From NCBI GenBank assembly GCA_949372955.1, contig CASIAX010000021.1, positions 27,808 through 91,807 of the forward strand: DNA of 64,000 nt, given 5' to 3'. Source of the DNA: SGZJ01 sp949372955 (GTDB lineage Bacteria > Bacteroidota > Bacteroidia > Flavobacteriales > Flavobacteriaceae). The notes under the pieces were generated by a model that worked only from the letters and a program-made list of their open reading frames with translations, ran no database searches and was not told where the DNA came from. Made by a program: the position numbers and the translations under genes. Below are positions 16,344 through 25,607 of this stretch, piece after piece (position 1 is the first letter of the stretch; each line of letters begins with the position of its first letter).

Positions 16344-17597
16344 TTATTTTACAGTAATTATATCATTTAAATTAGTAGTGTAGTGTGGTGACAAGTAATC
16401 TTGTTTCATTTTCCAAGTTTTTTTCAAATCTTGGTTAGCTAGTTTTATTTTGTTGCTAAATTTATAATTAATTTTATCAATAGCATTCATAAGTGGTTGA
16501 TGACTGGATTTCTCCAAGTCAAATATATTTAATTGATAATTGTTAGAGGGCACCAAGCCGGTAAGTATTATTCCCGCTTTCTTATACGCAATTCCCTTCT
16601 TATAAATATCTTCAATAGCTTTTATAGCGTGATTGCTTAGCACTAGAGAGGAGTTTGTTGGATAGGGCAAGCTAATTACTTTAGTTGCATAATGTTGTTT
16701 TAAATCTTCTCTAAAATAATTACTCCTAAGTATAACTATAATCATATGACAATGAGACTTTTGTCGTCTTAATTTTTCGCCTGAAACAAAAGAAAAAGTA
16801 GAAATACGTTCCTTGATACTATCTAAATCAGATAATGGTTTTTCAAAAGTTCTTGTTGTAGCTATTGATTTTTTAGATTTTTGACTCTCTAAGTTAAGTG
16901 TTGGAATACCTAATAAATCTCTTTGTAGTCTAGATTCTACGACTGACATATTAGACTTAACCCAGTTTTCTGGAAGTTGAGTGAAGTCATATGCATTTTT
17001 ACACCCTTTTATAGCTAGTCTACTACTTAGCTTACTTCCTATACCCCAAATATCTTTTATTTTTGTCCACTTTAAAGCGTTTACTCTTTTAATTTCGGAG
17101 TCAATAACGTAAACCCCACTAGTTTGAGAAGGGTATTTTCTGGCAATTTTATTAGCGACTTTAGATAATGCCTTTGTAGGAGCAACACCTACACATGTAG
17201 GAATACCTGTCCATTTTAAAATTCTATCCTTAATTATAACACCATAATTAGTTAGATCATAATTCTCAAAGCCGTCTAACTTTAGAAAAGATTCATCAAT
17301 ACTATAAACCTGAATATCCGGAGTAAATTGTTTTAATATTGACATAACCCTACTACTCATGTCTCCATATAAAGAATAATTTGAAGAGAGAATTTGAACG
17401 TTATGTTTCTTCAAAAGTTTTCTATACTTAAAAATAGGAGCTCCCATTGGTATTCCTAATTCTTTAGCTTCATCACTCCTAGAGATGATACATCCATCAT
17501 TATTGGATAAAATCACTATCGGTTTTTGTTGAAGGCTTGGATTAAAAACACGCTCACAGGAGGCATAAAAGTTATTACAATCGACAAGTGCAAACAT
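16344..17597 (-). CDS. umuC: UmuC-like Y-family DNA polymerase
   Basis: This Y-family polymerase, the catalytic subunit of Pol V, copies past DNA lesions. The chosen ATG (17597) gives 417 residues with the normal start MFALVDCNNFYASCE; the open frame extends 33 codons further upstream, but that extension has no family similarity. The catalytic acidic residues Asp6, Asp101 and Glu102 (YSIDESFLK) match the E. coli numbering exactly. Finger/palm, thumb helix-hairpin-helix (IWGIGSKLSSRL near 188) and the little-finger region follow. A dyad covers the start codon (17591-17627) and could be the SOS-type operator. The gene is divergent from a TonB receptor and translationally close to umuD. Confidence 0.94.
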   Translation of the reverse strand: MFALVDCNNFYASCERVFNPSLQQKPIVILSNNDGCIISRSDEAKELGIPMGAPIFKYRKLLKKHNVQILSSNYSLYGDMSSRVMSILKQFTPDIQVYSIDESFLKLDGFENYDLTNYGVIIKDRILKWTGIPTCVGVAPTKALSKVANKIARKYPSQTSGVYVIDSEIKRVNALKWTKIKDIWGIGSKLSSRLAIKGCKNAYDFTQLPENWVKSNMSVVESRLQRDLLGIPTLNLESQKSKKSIATTRTFEKPLSDLDSIKERISTFSFVSGEKLRRQKSHCHMIIVILRSNYFREDLKQHYATKVISLPYPTNSSLVLSNHAIKAIEDIYKKGIAYKKAGIILTGLVPSNNYQLNIFDLEKSSHQPLMNAIDKINYKFSNKIKLANQDLKKTWKMKQDYLSPHYTTNLNDIITVK

Positions 17598-17627
17598 GAA
17601 ATAAATATAATGTTTGAAATAAAACAT
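17591..17627. promoter_or_regulatory. Overlapping dyads at the umuC start (candidate operator)
   Basis: CAAACAT at 17591-17597 and ATGTTTG at 17610-17616 form a perfect 7-bp inverted repeat with a 12-nt spacer. ATGTTT at 17610-17615 also pairs with AAACAT at 17622-17627 across 6 nt. The first arm contains the umuC start codon. A repressor bound here would block umuC-umuD. LexA binding is inferred from gene function, not recognised from a known Bacteroidota consensus. Confidence 0.4.
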
Positions 17628-17683
17628 ATGCATAGTTTCGGCATTTATTATTAACAAAATATAGGCTTTAAAAAGTAATTGAT

Positions 17684-17691
17684 TAATTTTG
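17684..17691 (+). promoter_or_regulatory. Bacteroidota -7 box for the TonB receptor at 17711
   Basis: TAATTTTG matches TAnnTTTG and ends 19 nt before the ATG. No -33 TTG is seen at normal spacing. Confidence 0.4.
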
Positions 17692-17710
17692 AACAAATTA
17701 AAAAATCAAG

Positions 17711-19561
17711 ATGAAAAATATAGTCTCATTAGTATTCCTAATTGCCGTAAACGTTATAGCTCATTCACAAGAAACACAAATAGATCTTAAAGAAATAACT
17801 GTTGTTTCTTCTCCTAGAATTGAGTTGCCATTTTCTGAAAATTCGAAAACGATACAAGTTATTTCAAAAGAAGAAATTATTGAAAGTCCGGCAAATAATG
17901 TTGCTGAATTATTACAGCAGGTAGCAGGAATAGATATAAGAAGAAGAGGTGTTTCTGGAATGCAAGCAGATTTATATATTAGAGGTGGTGGGTTTGATCA
18001 AACGCTACTTTTAATAGATGGAATTAAAGTAGAAGATGCTCAAACGGGACACCATACAATGAACATGGCATTGCCGATTGAGGTAATAGAAAGAATAGAG
18101 ATCATAAAAGGATCAGCATCTAGAGTGTACGGGCAAAATGCTTTTAGTGGAGCTATAAACATTATAACTTCTAAAGTAGCAGAAAACATGACGTCTGTAA
18201 GTTTAGAGTCTGGTTCTTACAAACAACAAAATGCTTCAGTTACAATTAGTAGAAAAAATGAAGATCAATCCGTACTTTTTCATTATTCTAATAATAGTTC
18301 GGATGGACATAAATACAATACCGATTATAAAAATGAAAACTATTTCCTGAAAAACAGATTTGAAATAAAAGGACTGCCAATTGATATGGTATCTTCTTTT
18401 AATGAAAGAAAATTTGGTGCAAATGGATTTTATGCAAGCCCTGAAGCTATTGATCAATATGAGGAAACACAAGCAAGCTTGTTGGGTTTTTCTACGAAAA
18501 TAATTAGCAACAATTTTATTATTAAGCCTAAATTATATTGGAAAAGAAATCAAGATATGTATGTGTATTTAAGGGATAACCCTTCGGTGTATAGAAACTT
18601 ACATATTACAAATAAAATAGGGGCAGAATTAAACGGATCGTATGAATCAAATAACGGGATAACGGGATTTGGAGTTGATATATCATCTATTAAATTATCA
18701 AGTAATAATCTAGGGGAGAGAAAAAGAACAATGGTTAATTTGTTTTTAGAACATCAAATGAAATTTGCGGAAAATAAAATTGATGTAACTCCTGGAGTTG
18801 CTTTTAGTTATTTTTCTGACGTATCGACAAATCAAAATTATCAAAATAACTTTTTTCGAAACTTTTTTATGTATCCTGGAATTGACATAGGCTATGAACT
18901 AAACGATGATGTTAAATTATATAGCAATGTTGGTTACACCTATAGAGTTCCAACATACACTGATTTATTTTATACTAGCCCGACAACAATTGGTAATGAA
19001 AATTTAAAACCAGAAAAGGCTTTTACTAAAGAAATAGGAATTAATTATACTAAAGATAATTTTGATTTCACATTTACACTTTACAACAGAGATGCATCCG
19101 ATGTAATAGACTATGTGAAAAATGTGGAATCTGCCCCATGGGAAGCATTTAATATAAGAGAAATAAATACAAAAGGGTATGAGTTAGGGTTAACCTATAA
19201 TTTCTATGTTGCTGCTTTTTTAAACCATAGCATAAAAATAGGCTATAGTAATATTAAAGATGAATTAAAACAGACTGATTTTAATTTCTCTAGATACGCT
19301 CTTAATTCTTTAAAGAATCACTTAACAACATCCTATTCATTTGAAATAAAAAAGAATTTAAAAAGTTCAATTGTATATAAATATGCAGAAAGAAATTCTG
19401 GAGAGGACTACTCTATAATGGACTTTAAGGTAAGTTATACTTTGAAGAATTATAAACTATATGTTACAGGTAACAATTTATTTGACACAGTTTACAGTGA
19501 AACAAACCTAGTTGAGATGCCGGGTAGAAATGTTCTTGTAGGGATTAATGTTAAGTTTTAA
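17711..19561 (+). CDS. TonB-dependent receptor, BtuB/Cir-like
   Basis: The 616-residue receptor has a signal peptide (1-20) but no carboxypeptidase-like regulatory domain. A TonB box-like segment (KEITVVSSPR) leads into the plug (about 35-155, with DLYIRGGGFDQTLLLIDGIKVEDAQTGHH spread over residues 86-115 and SRVYGQNAFSGAINIIT). The barrel ends in the expected aromatic residue (GINVKF). The size and TGHH motif resemble BtuB/Cir-type receptors of Bacteroidota, but the ligand cannot be named. Its last 11 nt overlap the end of recX on the opposite strand, so no terminator lies between them. Confidence 0.92.
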   Translation: MKNIVSLVFLIAVNVIAHSQETQIDLKEITVVSSPRIELPFSENSKTIQVISKEEIIESPANNVAELLQQVAGIDIRRRGVSGMQADLYIRGGGFDQTLLLIDGIKVEDAQTGHHTMNMALPIEVIERIEIIKGSASRVYGQNAFSGAINIITSKVAENMTSVSLESGSYKQQNASVTISRKNEDQSVLFHYSNNSSDGHKYNTDYKNENYFLKNRFEIKGLPIDMVSSFNERKFGANGFYASPEAIDQYEETQASLLGFSTKIISNNFIIKPKLYWKRNQDMYVYLRDNPSVYRNLHITNKIGAELNGSYESNNGITGFGVDISSIKLSSNNLGERKRTMVNLFLEHQMKFAENKIDVTPGVAFSYFSDVSTNQNYQNNFFRNFFMYPGIDIGYELNDDVKLYSNVGYTYRVPTYTDLFYTSPTTIGNENLKPEKAFTKEIGINYTKDNFDFTFTLYNRDASDVIDYVKNVESAPWEAFNIREINTKGYELGLTYNFYVAAFLNHSIKIGYSNIKDELKQTDFNFSRYALNSLKNHLTTSYSFEIKKNLKSSIVYKYAERNSGEDYSIMDFKVSYTLKNYKLYVTGNNLFDTVYSETNLVEMPGRNVLVGINVKF

Positions 19562-20021
19562 AAAGCTCATTAACCTTTTTGAAAATTAAATCTGTCTCCC
19601 ATCCCCTATATTGTAAATAAGTAACAAACTTTTTTTTACTATTTAAACTGGTATCATTGTTTAGGTTATCGAATTTTTTTAATGCAATTTCATCCAAAGT
19701 ATCCATATAGTCATTATCATTAATTTGACTAATTGCATTATTGATAAGAACAGAAGTTATGTTTCTTTGAAACAATTCATTTCTAAGCTTTATCTTTCCC
19801 CATCTTTTTATTCGAAACTTTCCTCGAACAAAACTAAATACAAACCGCTCTTCATTTAAAAAATCATCTTTAATTAACTCTACTATAACATTATCGTGAA
19901 GGCTATATGGTATTTTCATTAACTTCATTTTATCAACAACATCTTTATGGCACCTATCTTGATAAACACAGTACCTCTGTAGTTTTTTTACAATATCCGA
20001 TTGATTAAATAAGTTGCTCAT
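19551..20021 (-). CDS. recX: RecX family regulatory protein
   Basis: This 156-residue helical protein of the RecX family inhibits RecA filament growth and its coprotease activity. The tandem three-helix repeats are visible: RYCVYQDRCHKDVVDKM near residue 16, FLNEERFVFSFVRGKFRIKRWGKIKLRNEL near 54-84 (the RecX core) and FVTYLQYRGWETDLIFKKV near 131. It is the last gene of the porZ-recO-TonB receptor-recX operon, starting 9 nt after the receptor stop. recA is not in the window. Confidence 0.93.
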   Translation of the reverse strand: MSNLFNQSDIVKKLQRYCVYQDRCHKDVVDKMKLMKIPYSLHDNVIVELIKDDFLNEERFVFSFVRGKFRIKRWGKIKLRNELFQRNITSVLINNAISQINDNDYMDTLDEIALKKFDNLNNDTSLNSKKKFVTYLQYRGWETDLIFKKVNELFKT

Positions 20022-20030
20022 AAGCTTTAG

Positions 20031-22490
20031 CTATAAGCGATAATTTATAGAAAAAATGAAATTTGTCCCAGGAGCAGAAATTCCTGAAGAATATGGTCGG
20101 TACAACTTGTTAGATATATTCTCTAAAGATGCTGTGAAAAGGAAGTTCTCATCAAGCTCATATAATGCTCTTAAGTTTAAAGTATACCAAGCGGGTGAAT
20201 ATGGATTTCCATATTTATCTAAGGCATATAAGTATGGTTTATCTCTTTCAGAACTAGACAACTTAGAAAATGGTAATTCTGAATTATAATTAAGAAATAA
20301 ATCAATTTTAGTTTTCAATTTTGAATACATAAAATGAGCATTTCCAAAGTGCGGAGATACATGCCTTACTGACATGCTTGAATCTCCGTCAAGATCTCCT
20401 CTCTGCTCTCCATTTATATAATTATATTGAGTTTTAAAATTAAAGTTTTCTGAGATGTTTATTTTTAGCCCTGTTTCAAATCCATAAATCCAAGATTTTG
20501 ATCCGTTTTGAATGGCGTAAATATCACTTAATTCATCATTATAAATAATTTCATTAATAATTACAGAACTGTTAGGCTCATCTCCTTCCATATATAAACT
20601 ATATGGACTTCTAATCATGCTGTTGTACAAATGAGTATAATAGGCTGCAAAATCAAAATTAATTCTTGAGTTAATTTTTATTAAACTTCCAAGTTCTAAT
20701 CCAAAAGATTTTTCTGGTTTTAAATCTGGATTAGGAACAACAACCATCCCAGGAGCAGAATCAAATATTTTGCCTATATCATCAATATTTGGAGCTCTGA
20801 ATGCTGTAGTGATATTAAATTTCCATTGAAAAGTATTGTTTTGAATCCAGCTTATGCCAAGAGCCCCTGTTAGAGCCCCTGTGTTAAGGTTAGCATCTGA
20901 AAACGGGAAATTATGAAATGAATTATTCTCTGTTAAATCAGCATTAATTATTATATGACTATACCTTAAACCATACTGAAAAGTTAAGTCTTTACTAGGT
21001 CTATACTTATAGCTTAAATAACTCGCGATTGATTGCCATGTTGAACCGTCTGGATATCTCGTAGCTATTAGTGAAGAATTATTATTTATCAAGTTTTTAG
21101 AAAATGCATTGGAGTTAACTTTATTATTTAAATACTCTAGTCCATACGAAAAATAGGATTTTTCATCATAAGATTTTTCAAAATCTAAATTCAAAGAGAA
21201 TATATTTACTTGTTCTTTAAATTGTTTTTGCTGATCTGAATTAATTTTTCTACTGAATCGACTTTCGTTAAACTTTTGATAAGCAGTTGTTAAAATTAAT
21301 TTATCATAAAGAGGAGAATTAAAGCTCTCTTTTTTAATTCTAGAATTAATCATCAACCATTTTTGTGGCCCATAATACCATTCCCCATAATGAAGCTCAT
21401 TAGTATCATTGTTATATCTGATTAACCTATCATACCTTGGGATGTTAGAAGTTGAGGAATAATGAACTCCTAAGTCATAATCTATATTTTCTGTTTTTAA
21501 CAGAAATTTTTGCATAAAATTAAATTGAGAGTATCCCGTTTGTTTTTGCATTCTTGGGTCTGAATTACTAATTATTACATCTTCACCATTCACTTGATCA
21601 ACATATTCAGGTCTGAGGTAATCCGATGGACCGTTACTTCCCATTTTGAGATCATCAAAATCTGAAATACTAAAACTAGTAAGACTAGCAAAGTTTTTCA
21701 TGCCAATATTAAAATCTAAATGACCGGTTTTCTCCTTATTTGCAGTTGAGCTTCTAGAAATTAAGTTTGATTTAAAATACATTGAGTCTGAATCTGAAAG
21801 TATTGGAGATTTAGTTTGAAAATTCATTGCCCCCCCAATTGCATCACTACCATAAATAACAGAACTAGAGCCTAATACAATTTCAGTATTTTGTATATTA
21901 AATGGGTCTATTGAAATTACATTTTGAATATTTCCTCCTCTAAAGATCGCATTATTTAATCTTACACCATCAACTGAAAGAGTAAGCCTATTAGTGGAAA
22001 AACCTCTAATCATAGGGCTCCCACCACCTAATTGACTTTTTTGAATATATACATTACCACTTGTGCTAAGTAAATCAGCGCTAGTTTGTGGATTACTTAA
22101 TACTATATCTTCAGATGATATGAATATTACTCTTTGAGAAATTTCTTTGAGATTTTGTGAAAATTTAGATGCAGAAATAACAATTTCGTCTAATGATTTT
22201 AGATCAGAACTAAGAAGAATATTCTTTTTAAGATTACTATCATATAAAACTGAAAAATCAATATATGAAACATGTGTAATAAAAATTAATTCATTCTTGT
22301 TAAGTCCATTTAATGATAGCTTCCCATCAATATTAGAATATCTTTGATTTATAATATTCTTTGATACATCTTTTTGATAAACTACAACACCAGGGATTGA
22401 ATCCTTTGTAAAAGAGTCAATAAAAAACATCTCTTGCGAAAATACATTTATAAAAAAAAGAGAAATTATGAAGTTTAAAATGAGTTTCAT
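20031..22490 (-). CDS. TonB-dependent receptor, haem-receptor-like
   Basis: The 819-residue receptor has a signal peptide (1-18), a short carboxypeptidase-regulatory-like domain (about 20-95) and a plug (about 105-235) with SPMIRGFSTNRLTLSVDGVR and SDAIGGAMNF, motifs seen in haem/haemoglobin-type receptors. The barrel ends SINYRL. Iron-haem uptake is a reasonable guess only. The start overlaps the recO stop by one base (TAATG). The AIGGAM plug motif is encoded through a run of seven G (21830-21836 on the plus strand as C7), a shorter version of the G9 tract at 5941. Confidence 0.92.
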   Translation of the reverse strand: MKLILNFIISLFFINVFSQEMFFIDSFTKDSIPGVVVYQKDVSKNIINQRYSNIDGKLSLNGLNKNELIFITHVSYIDFSVLYDSNLKKNILLSSDLKSLDEIVISASKFSQNLKEISQRVIFISSEDIVLSNPQTSADLLSTSGNVYIQKSQLGGGSPMIRGFSTNRLTLSVDGVRLNNAIFRGGNIQNVISIDPFNIQNTEIVLGSSSVIYGSDAIGGAMNFQTKSPILSDSDSMYFKSNLISRSSTANKEKTGHLDFNIGMKNFASLTSFSISDFDDLKMGSNGPSDYLRPEYVDQVNGEDVIISNSDPRMQKQTGYSQFNFMQKFLLKTENIDYDLGVHYSSTSNIPRYDRLIRYNNDTNELHYGEWYYGPQKWLMINSRIKKESFNSPLYDKLILTTAYQKFNESRFSRKINSDQQKQFKEQVNIFSLNLDFEKSYDEKSYFSYGLEYLNNKVNSNAFSKNLINNNSSLIATRYPDGSTWQSIASYLSYKYRPSKDLTFQYGLRYSHIIINADLTENNSFHNFPFSDANLNTGALTGALGISWIQNNTFQWKFNITTAFRAPNIDDIGKIFDSAPGMVVVPNPDLKPEKSFGLELGSLIKINSRINFDFAAYYTHLYNSMIRSPYSLYMEGDEPNSSVIINEIIYNDELSDIYAIQNGSKSWIYGFETGLKINISENFNFKTQYNYINGEQRGDLDGDSSMSVRHVSPHFGNAHFMYSKLKTKIDLFLNYNSELPFSKLSSSERDKPYLYALDKYGNPYSPAWYTLNLRALYELDENFLFTASLENISNKLYRPYSSGISAPGTNFIFSINYRL

Positions 22491-23212
22491 TAATCAGCAA
22501 AAATTTGGTTTAACACTTTTAAAGATTTTAGATCTTTAAATCCATCAACGTGCAATTTAAAGTAAGTTAAAATATTTTTTAGTATATCTTTTTTATTTGT
22601 TTTATCTATAAATGGCAACTTGTTACTATCAAATTTTATGCCTAAAATCGTTTTAAATAAAACTAGGCTACTCCCCTCTATCACATACTGACTATTTTTT
22701 GATGATTCAAACAAGCCTTCCTCTAAATTAAAATAATTATAATTCATGTTTGTACAATCTGGATAGAAGCCTAAATAATGTGTTATTTTCATTAAAAAAA
22801 TCAAATAAAAAGTTGAACTATCTTCTGATTTATCATACCAAATAAGAGATTTTTCAATAAAATCGAACAGTTCCATATCTTTAGTTTCTACATGTATAAT
22901 ATTAGATAAGATTTCAGATAAAAACATAACAACTGAGCTCTTATAAATATTAGTGTGTAAGGAAGTGAAATTATACTTAACTTTTAAATCTTTTATATAT
23001 TGTATTGACCTATTTGAGTTATAATTAGTTTCTAAATCAAGAATATTTAATAATTGAAAAAAAGCAAATTTATTTTTACTTTTTTTCGACATTGATATGT
23101 TTTTAATCATGTATGAAACTACTCCTAGGTCTCTAGTAAGGCACTTAACTATAAGGTCGTTGTCTTGATAACGAACTTTGGATAAAATAATCGCAGGGCT
23201 TGATATTAACAT
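22490..23212 (-). CDS. recO: DNA repair protein RecO
   Basis: This 240-residue RecO acts with RecR in RecFOR loading of RecA on single-stranded gaps. The N-terminal OB fold is visible (SPAIILSKVRYQDNDLIVKCLTRDLGVVSYMIK, residues 4-37), followed by the helical domain. The zinc-finger cysteines of some RecO proteins are not evident; only one Cys (Tyr-Pro-Asp-Cys region near 156) lies there. One-base overlaps with both porZ and the downstream receptor (TAATG) imply tight translational coupling. Confidence 0.93.
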   Translation of the reverse strand: MLISSPAIILSKVRYQDNDLIVKCLTRDLGVVSYMIKNISMSKKSKNKFAFFQLLNILDLETNYNSNRSIQYIKDLKVKYNFTSLHTNIYKSSVVMFLSEILSNIIHVETKDMELFDFIEKSLIWYDKSEDSSTFYLIFLMKITHYLGFYPDCTNMNYNYFNLEEGLFESSKNSQYVIEGSSLVLFKTILGIKFDSNKLPFIDKTNKKDILKNILTYFKLHVDGFKDLKSLKVLNQIFAD

Positions 23213-25539
23213 TATCTAATTATCATTATTTTTAAAACTTTAGTTTCGTAAGTATTAAGATTAGAAAGCATTACTATATAAACTCCTGAAGAAACTGTAC
23301 GATTGGCTAAATTTTTTCCATTCCAGTAAGCAATACCACCATCTACCTCTAAATTAAATCCATTATACCTGCTATTAACATTCGAATTAGCTTCGGCAAC
23401 TAAATTTCCAGAAATATCTGTAATTTTAATATTAATATCATCTGTTATTCCTGCAATTTTTATCTTTTCAATATCCATATTAAAAGATGGTCTAACAGGG
23501 TTTGGGTAAACATATGAATCTTCCAAAGTTGAGCTTGTAGAAGAACCTCCAGAATCAAATGAAACTAACCCTTTATCAGTAGCAATAAAAACTAGACCAT
23601 TAACAAAATCTAGTGCTATGTCATTAATGTTATTTGAGGGCAATGGGGAATTGTCTTTGGTAAAATGATAGATAGTTTGTTGCCCATTTTGAGAAAAATA
23701 AAATATTCCTGAACCAATAGTTCCTACCCATTTATTATTGGATCCATCTACTTTTATATCTGAAATAAACTGCTGTTCTAAAAGCTCTTTATAAATACCA
23801 TCTTCTTCAATAACAATTTGTTGGGTTGCTACATTGGTATTAAAAAAGTTAGAGGTATTATATAAAACTCTTAGACCTTTAATTGTTCCAATCCATAGAT
23901 GATTATTGTTATCGATTGCTAAACTTTTTACATATGAAGATGGTAAATTCCCAGTATCGTTATCATTTAGTTTTTTTATAAGTGGGTTACCACCATTTTC
24001 ATTAAAGCCTATTAGACCGGAGTTAAGACCACCAATCCATTTTGTTCCATTTCCGTCTATTACAATATCACTAAAACCTAGTTCATCATTTTGACCGTCA
24101 GCAATGATTTGAGTAAAATCATAACTAGACCATTGATTAGTGTCTAAATTATATGATTTTAAGGGGCTATCAACTCTAGAATTCATTAACCACAACATTC
24201 CTGAATCATCAAAAACACTACTGGAGATACGAATGCTATTATAACTTATGTCAGATGTTACTAATGACTCTAAGCTGCTATTAGACTCATCATATAAGCT
24301 TAAGGACTCTCCAGAGATCTCTAACAAGCCACCGTGATAAGAACTAATGAATACGTTATCTAAGTTAAATGGATTAATAGATATATTATTTAGGTTAACT
24401 GCTTTCTCAGGAATACTATCTACATTGATATTACTCCAAATATTATTAGTTAAATGACTAATTCCTCTTCTCTTAAGAGGATAGGGGTTATATGTATTAG
24501 TGTAGTCACCAAATGTAGCCCAGAGATTACCATAAAGTGAATTAATAGAGAATACGTTATTATTAAGTGGGCCGACTGGAAGTATTGAATAGTTTTGTTG
24601 GATATTATTTAGGTTTATTTTTAATAAACCCTTTTTAGAAGTAGCTATGTAAATATTATCATTATACAAAGCAGAGCTGTTAAAAGTTGTGTTAAATAAA
24701 CTACTATTAATTGAACTATTTGTTAAATCAAAGTTACTATCATAAATAAATATTTTATTTTCAGTGGTAATTATTATCCGTCCATCATTTATGACAATAT
24801 CATTTATGGGCTGAGGAAGAGAAATCACTTCTACATAGCTATTCCCTTGAGAAAGAAAGACGCTATTTTCATCTGTAAAAATAAAACCTTCATTCAAATT
24901 TAAAATAAAATTAAAATTACCAGTATGAAATATATCCCAATTTTGATAATTAATTATGTCTAAATCTAAACTTACTCGTTTAATTCCTCCAAAATCAGGG
25001 ATTGTGGCATACAAGTAATTGTCCCCTATTATAGTTTGATTAACTTTTTGTTGACTGCCACCAACTCCTATAAATAAACTGTCTCCAAACTCTAACAAAT
25101 TTAAATCATAAAGAGATATTCCATAATCAGTAGCTATATAAATTATATCTCCAAATTCTGTTAATTCATTTATTTTCTTTTTGTTTGGAGCTATAGTTTC
25201 CTTTTCAATTATATCATAAATTGTTAAGACGCTATCAGAATTGAAATCTACAATTTGAAGTAACCCATTTTCATAGCCTATTAGTAACTTATTAAAGTTT
25301 GAGCTATAATGAATATTAGAAATAAAATCTCCAGATAAACCGTCAATTGTTGAAATTTCTTCTAGTTGATCCGTTGAAGTTGAATAAATATAAATGGCAT
25401 TTTCAGAGGCAGTAAAAATTTTTCCATTTCCAATGGAAGTATCTATAGAATTGTTATAAGAGAAGTGTCCATTCCATTCTTGAGAAACACATAAAGGGAT
25501 ACTCAGGAATGAAAAAAAAACTAGAACTATAAATTTCAT
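23212..25539 (-). CDS. porZ: PorZ-like beta-propeller protein (type IX secretion)
   Basis: The 775-residue protein has a signal peptide (1-19), two consecutive beta-propeller regions (about 20-690) and a C-terminal domain (about 690-775) with YPNPVRP, DISGNLV and SSGVYIVMLS motifs typical of type IX secretion sorting domains. Two-component-regulator-propeller repeats are visible as TKWIGGL, LWIGTI and KWVGTI. The length and order match PorZ, a surface component of the Bacteroidota type IX secretion system that takes part in cargo processing and anchoring. The gene heads an operon with recO. A perfect inverted repeat ends 3 nt before its ATG. Identification is by architecture, not by alignment. 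Confidence 0.85.
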   Translation of the reverse strand: MKFIVLVFFSFLSIPLCVSQEWNGHFSYNNSIDTSIGNGKIFTASENAIYIYSTSTDQLEEISTIDGLSGDFISNIHYSSNFNKLLIGYENGLLQIVDFNSDSVLTIYDIIEKETIAPNKKKINELTEFGDIIYIATDYGISLYDLNLLEFGDSLFIGVGGSQQKVNQTIIGDNYLYATIPDFGGIKRVSLDLDIINYQNWDIFHTGNFNFILNLNEGFIFTDENSVFLSQGNSYVEVISLPQPINDIVINDGRIIITTENKIFIYDSNFDLTNSSINSSLFNTTFNSSALYNDNIYIATSKKGLLKINLNNIQQNYSILPVGPLNNNVFSINSLYGNLWATFGDYTNTYNPYPLKRRGISHLTNNIWSNINVDSIPEKAVNLNNISINPFNLDNVFISSYHGGLLEISGESLSLYDESNSSLESLVTSDISYNSIRISSSVFDDSGMLWLMNSRVDSPLKSYNLDTNQWSSYDFTQIIADGQNDELGFSDIVIDGNGTKWIGGLNSGLIGFNENGGNPLIKKLNDNDTGNLPSSYVKSLAIDNNNHLWIGTIKGLRVLYNTSNFFNTNVATQQIVIEEDGIYKELLEQQFISDIKVDGSNNKWVGTIGSGIFYFSQNGQQTIYHFTKDNSPLPSNNINDIALDFVNGLVFIATDKGLVSFDSGGSSTSSTLEDSYVYPNPVRPSFNMDIEKIKIAGITDDINIKITDISGNLVAEANSNVNSRYNGFNLEVDGGIAYWNGKNLANRTVSSGVYIVMLSNLNTYETKVLKIMIIR

Positions 25540-25542
25540 GTA

Positions 25543-25598
25543 AATATATTATAATGATACACTCTATGAGAACGACAAATATATCATTATAATATATT
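25543..25598. repeat. Perfect 17-bp inverted repeat upstream of porZ
   Basis: Arms 25543-25559 (AATATATTATAATGATA) and 25582-25598 are exact reverse complements with a 22-nt spacer. The repeat lies between the gdhA stop (25608) and the porZ ATG. It has no T-tract and spans the likely porZ -7 box, so an operator or 5'-UTR structure is as likely as a gdhA terminator. Confidence 0.85.
25576..25583 (-). promoter_or_regulatory. Bacteroidota -7 box for porZ-recO operon
   Basis: On the minus strand TATATTTG matches TAnnTTTG, 36 nt upstream of the porZ ATG. It sits at the inner edge of one arm of the 17-bp inverted repeat. Confidence 0.5.
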
Positions 25599-25607
25599 AA
25601 TTTAAAA

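Noticed and set aside
17598..17696. Longer umuC start at 17696
   Set aside because: The 33 extra codons have no family similarity, and the ATG at 17597 gives the exact family start with the catalytic Asp at position 6.
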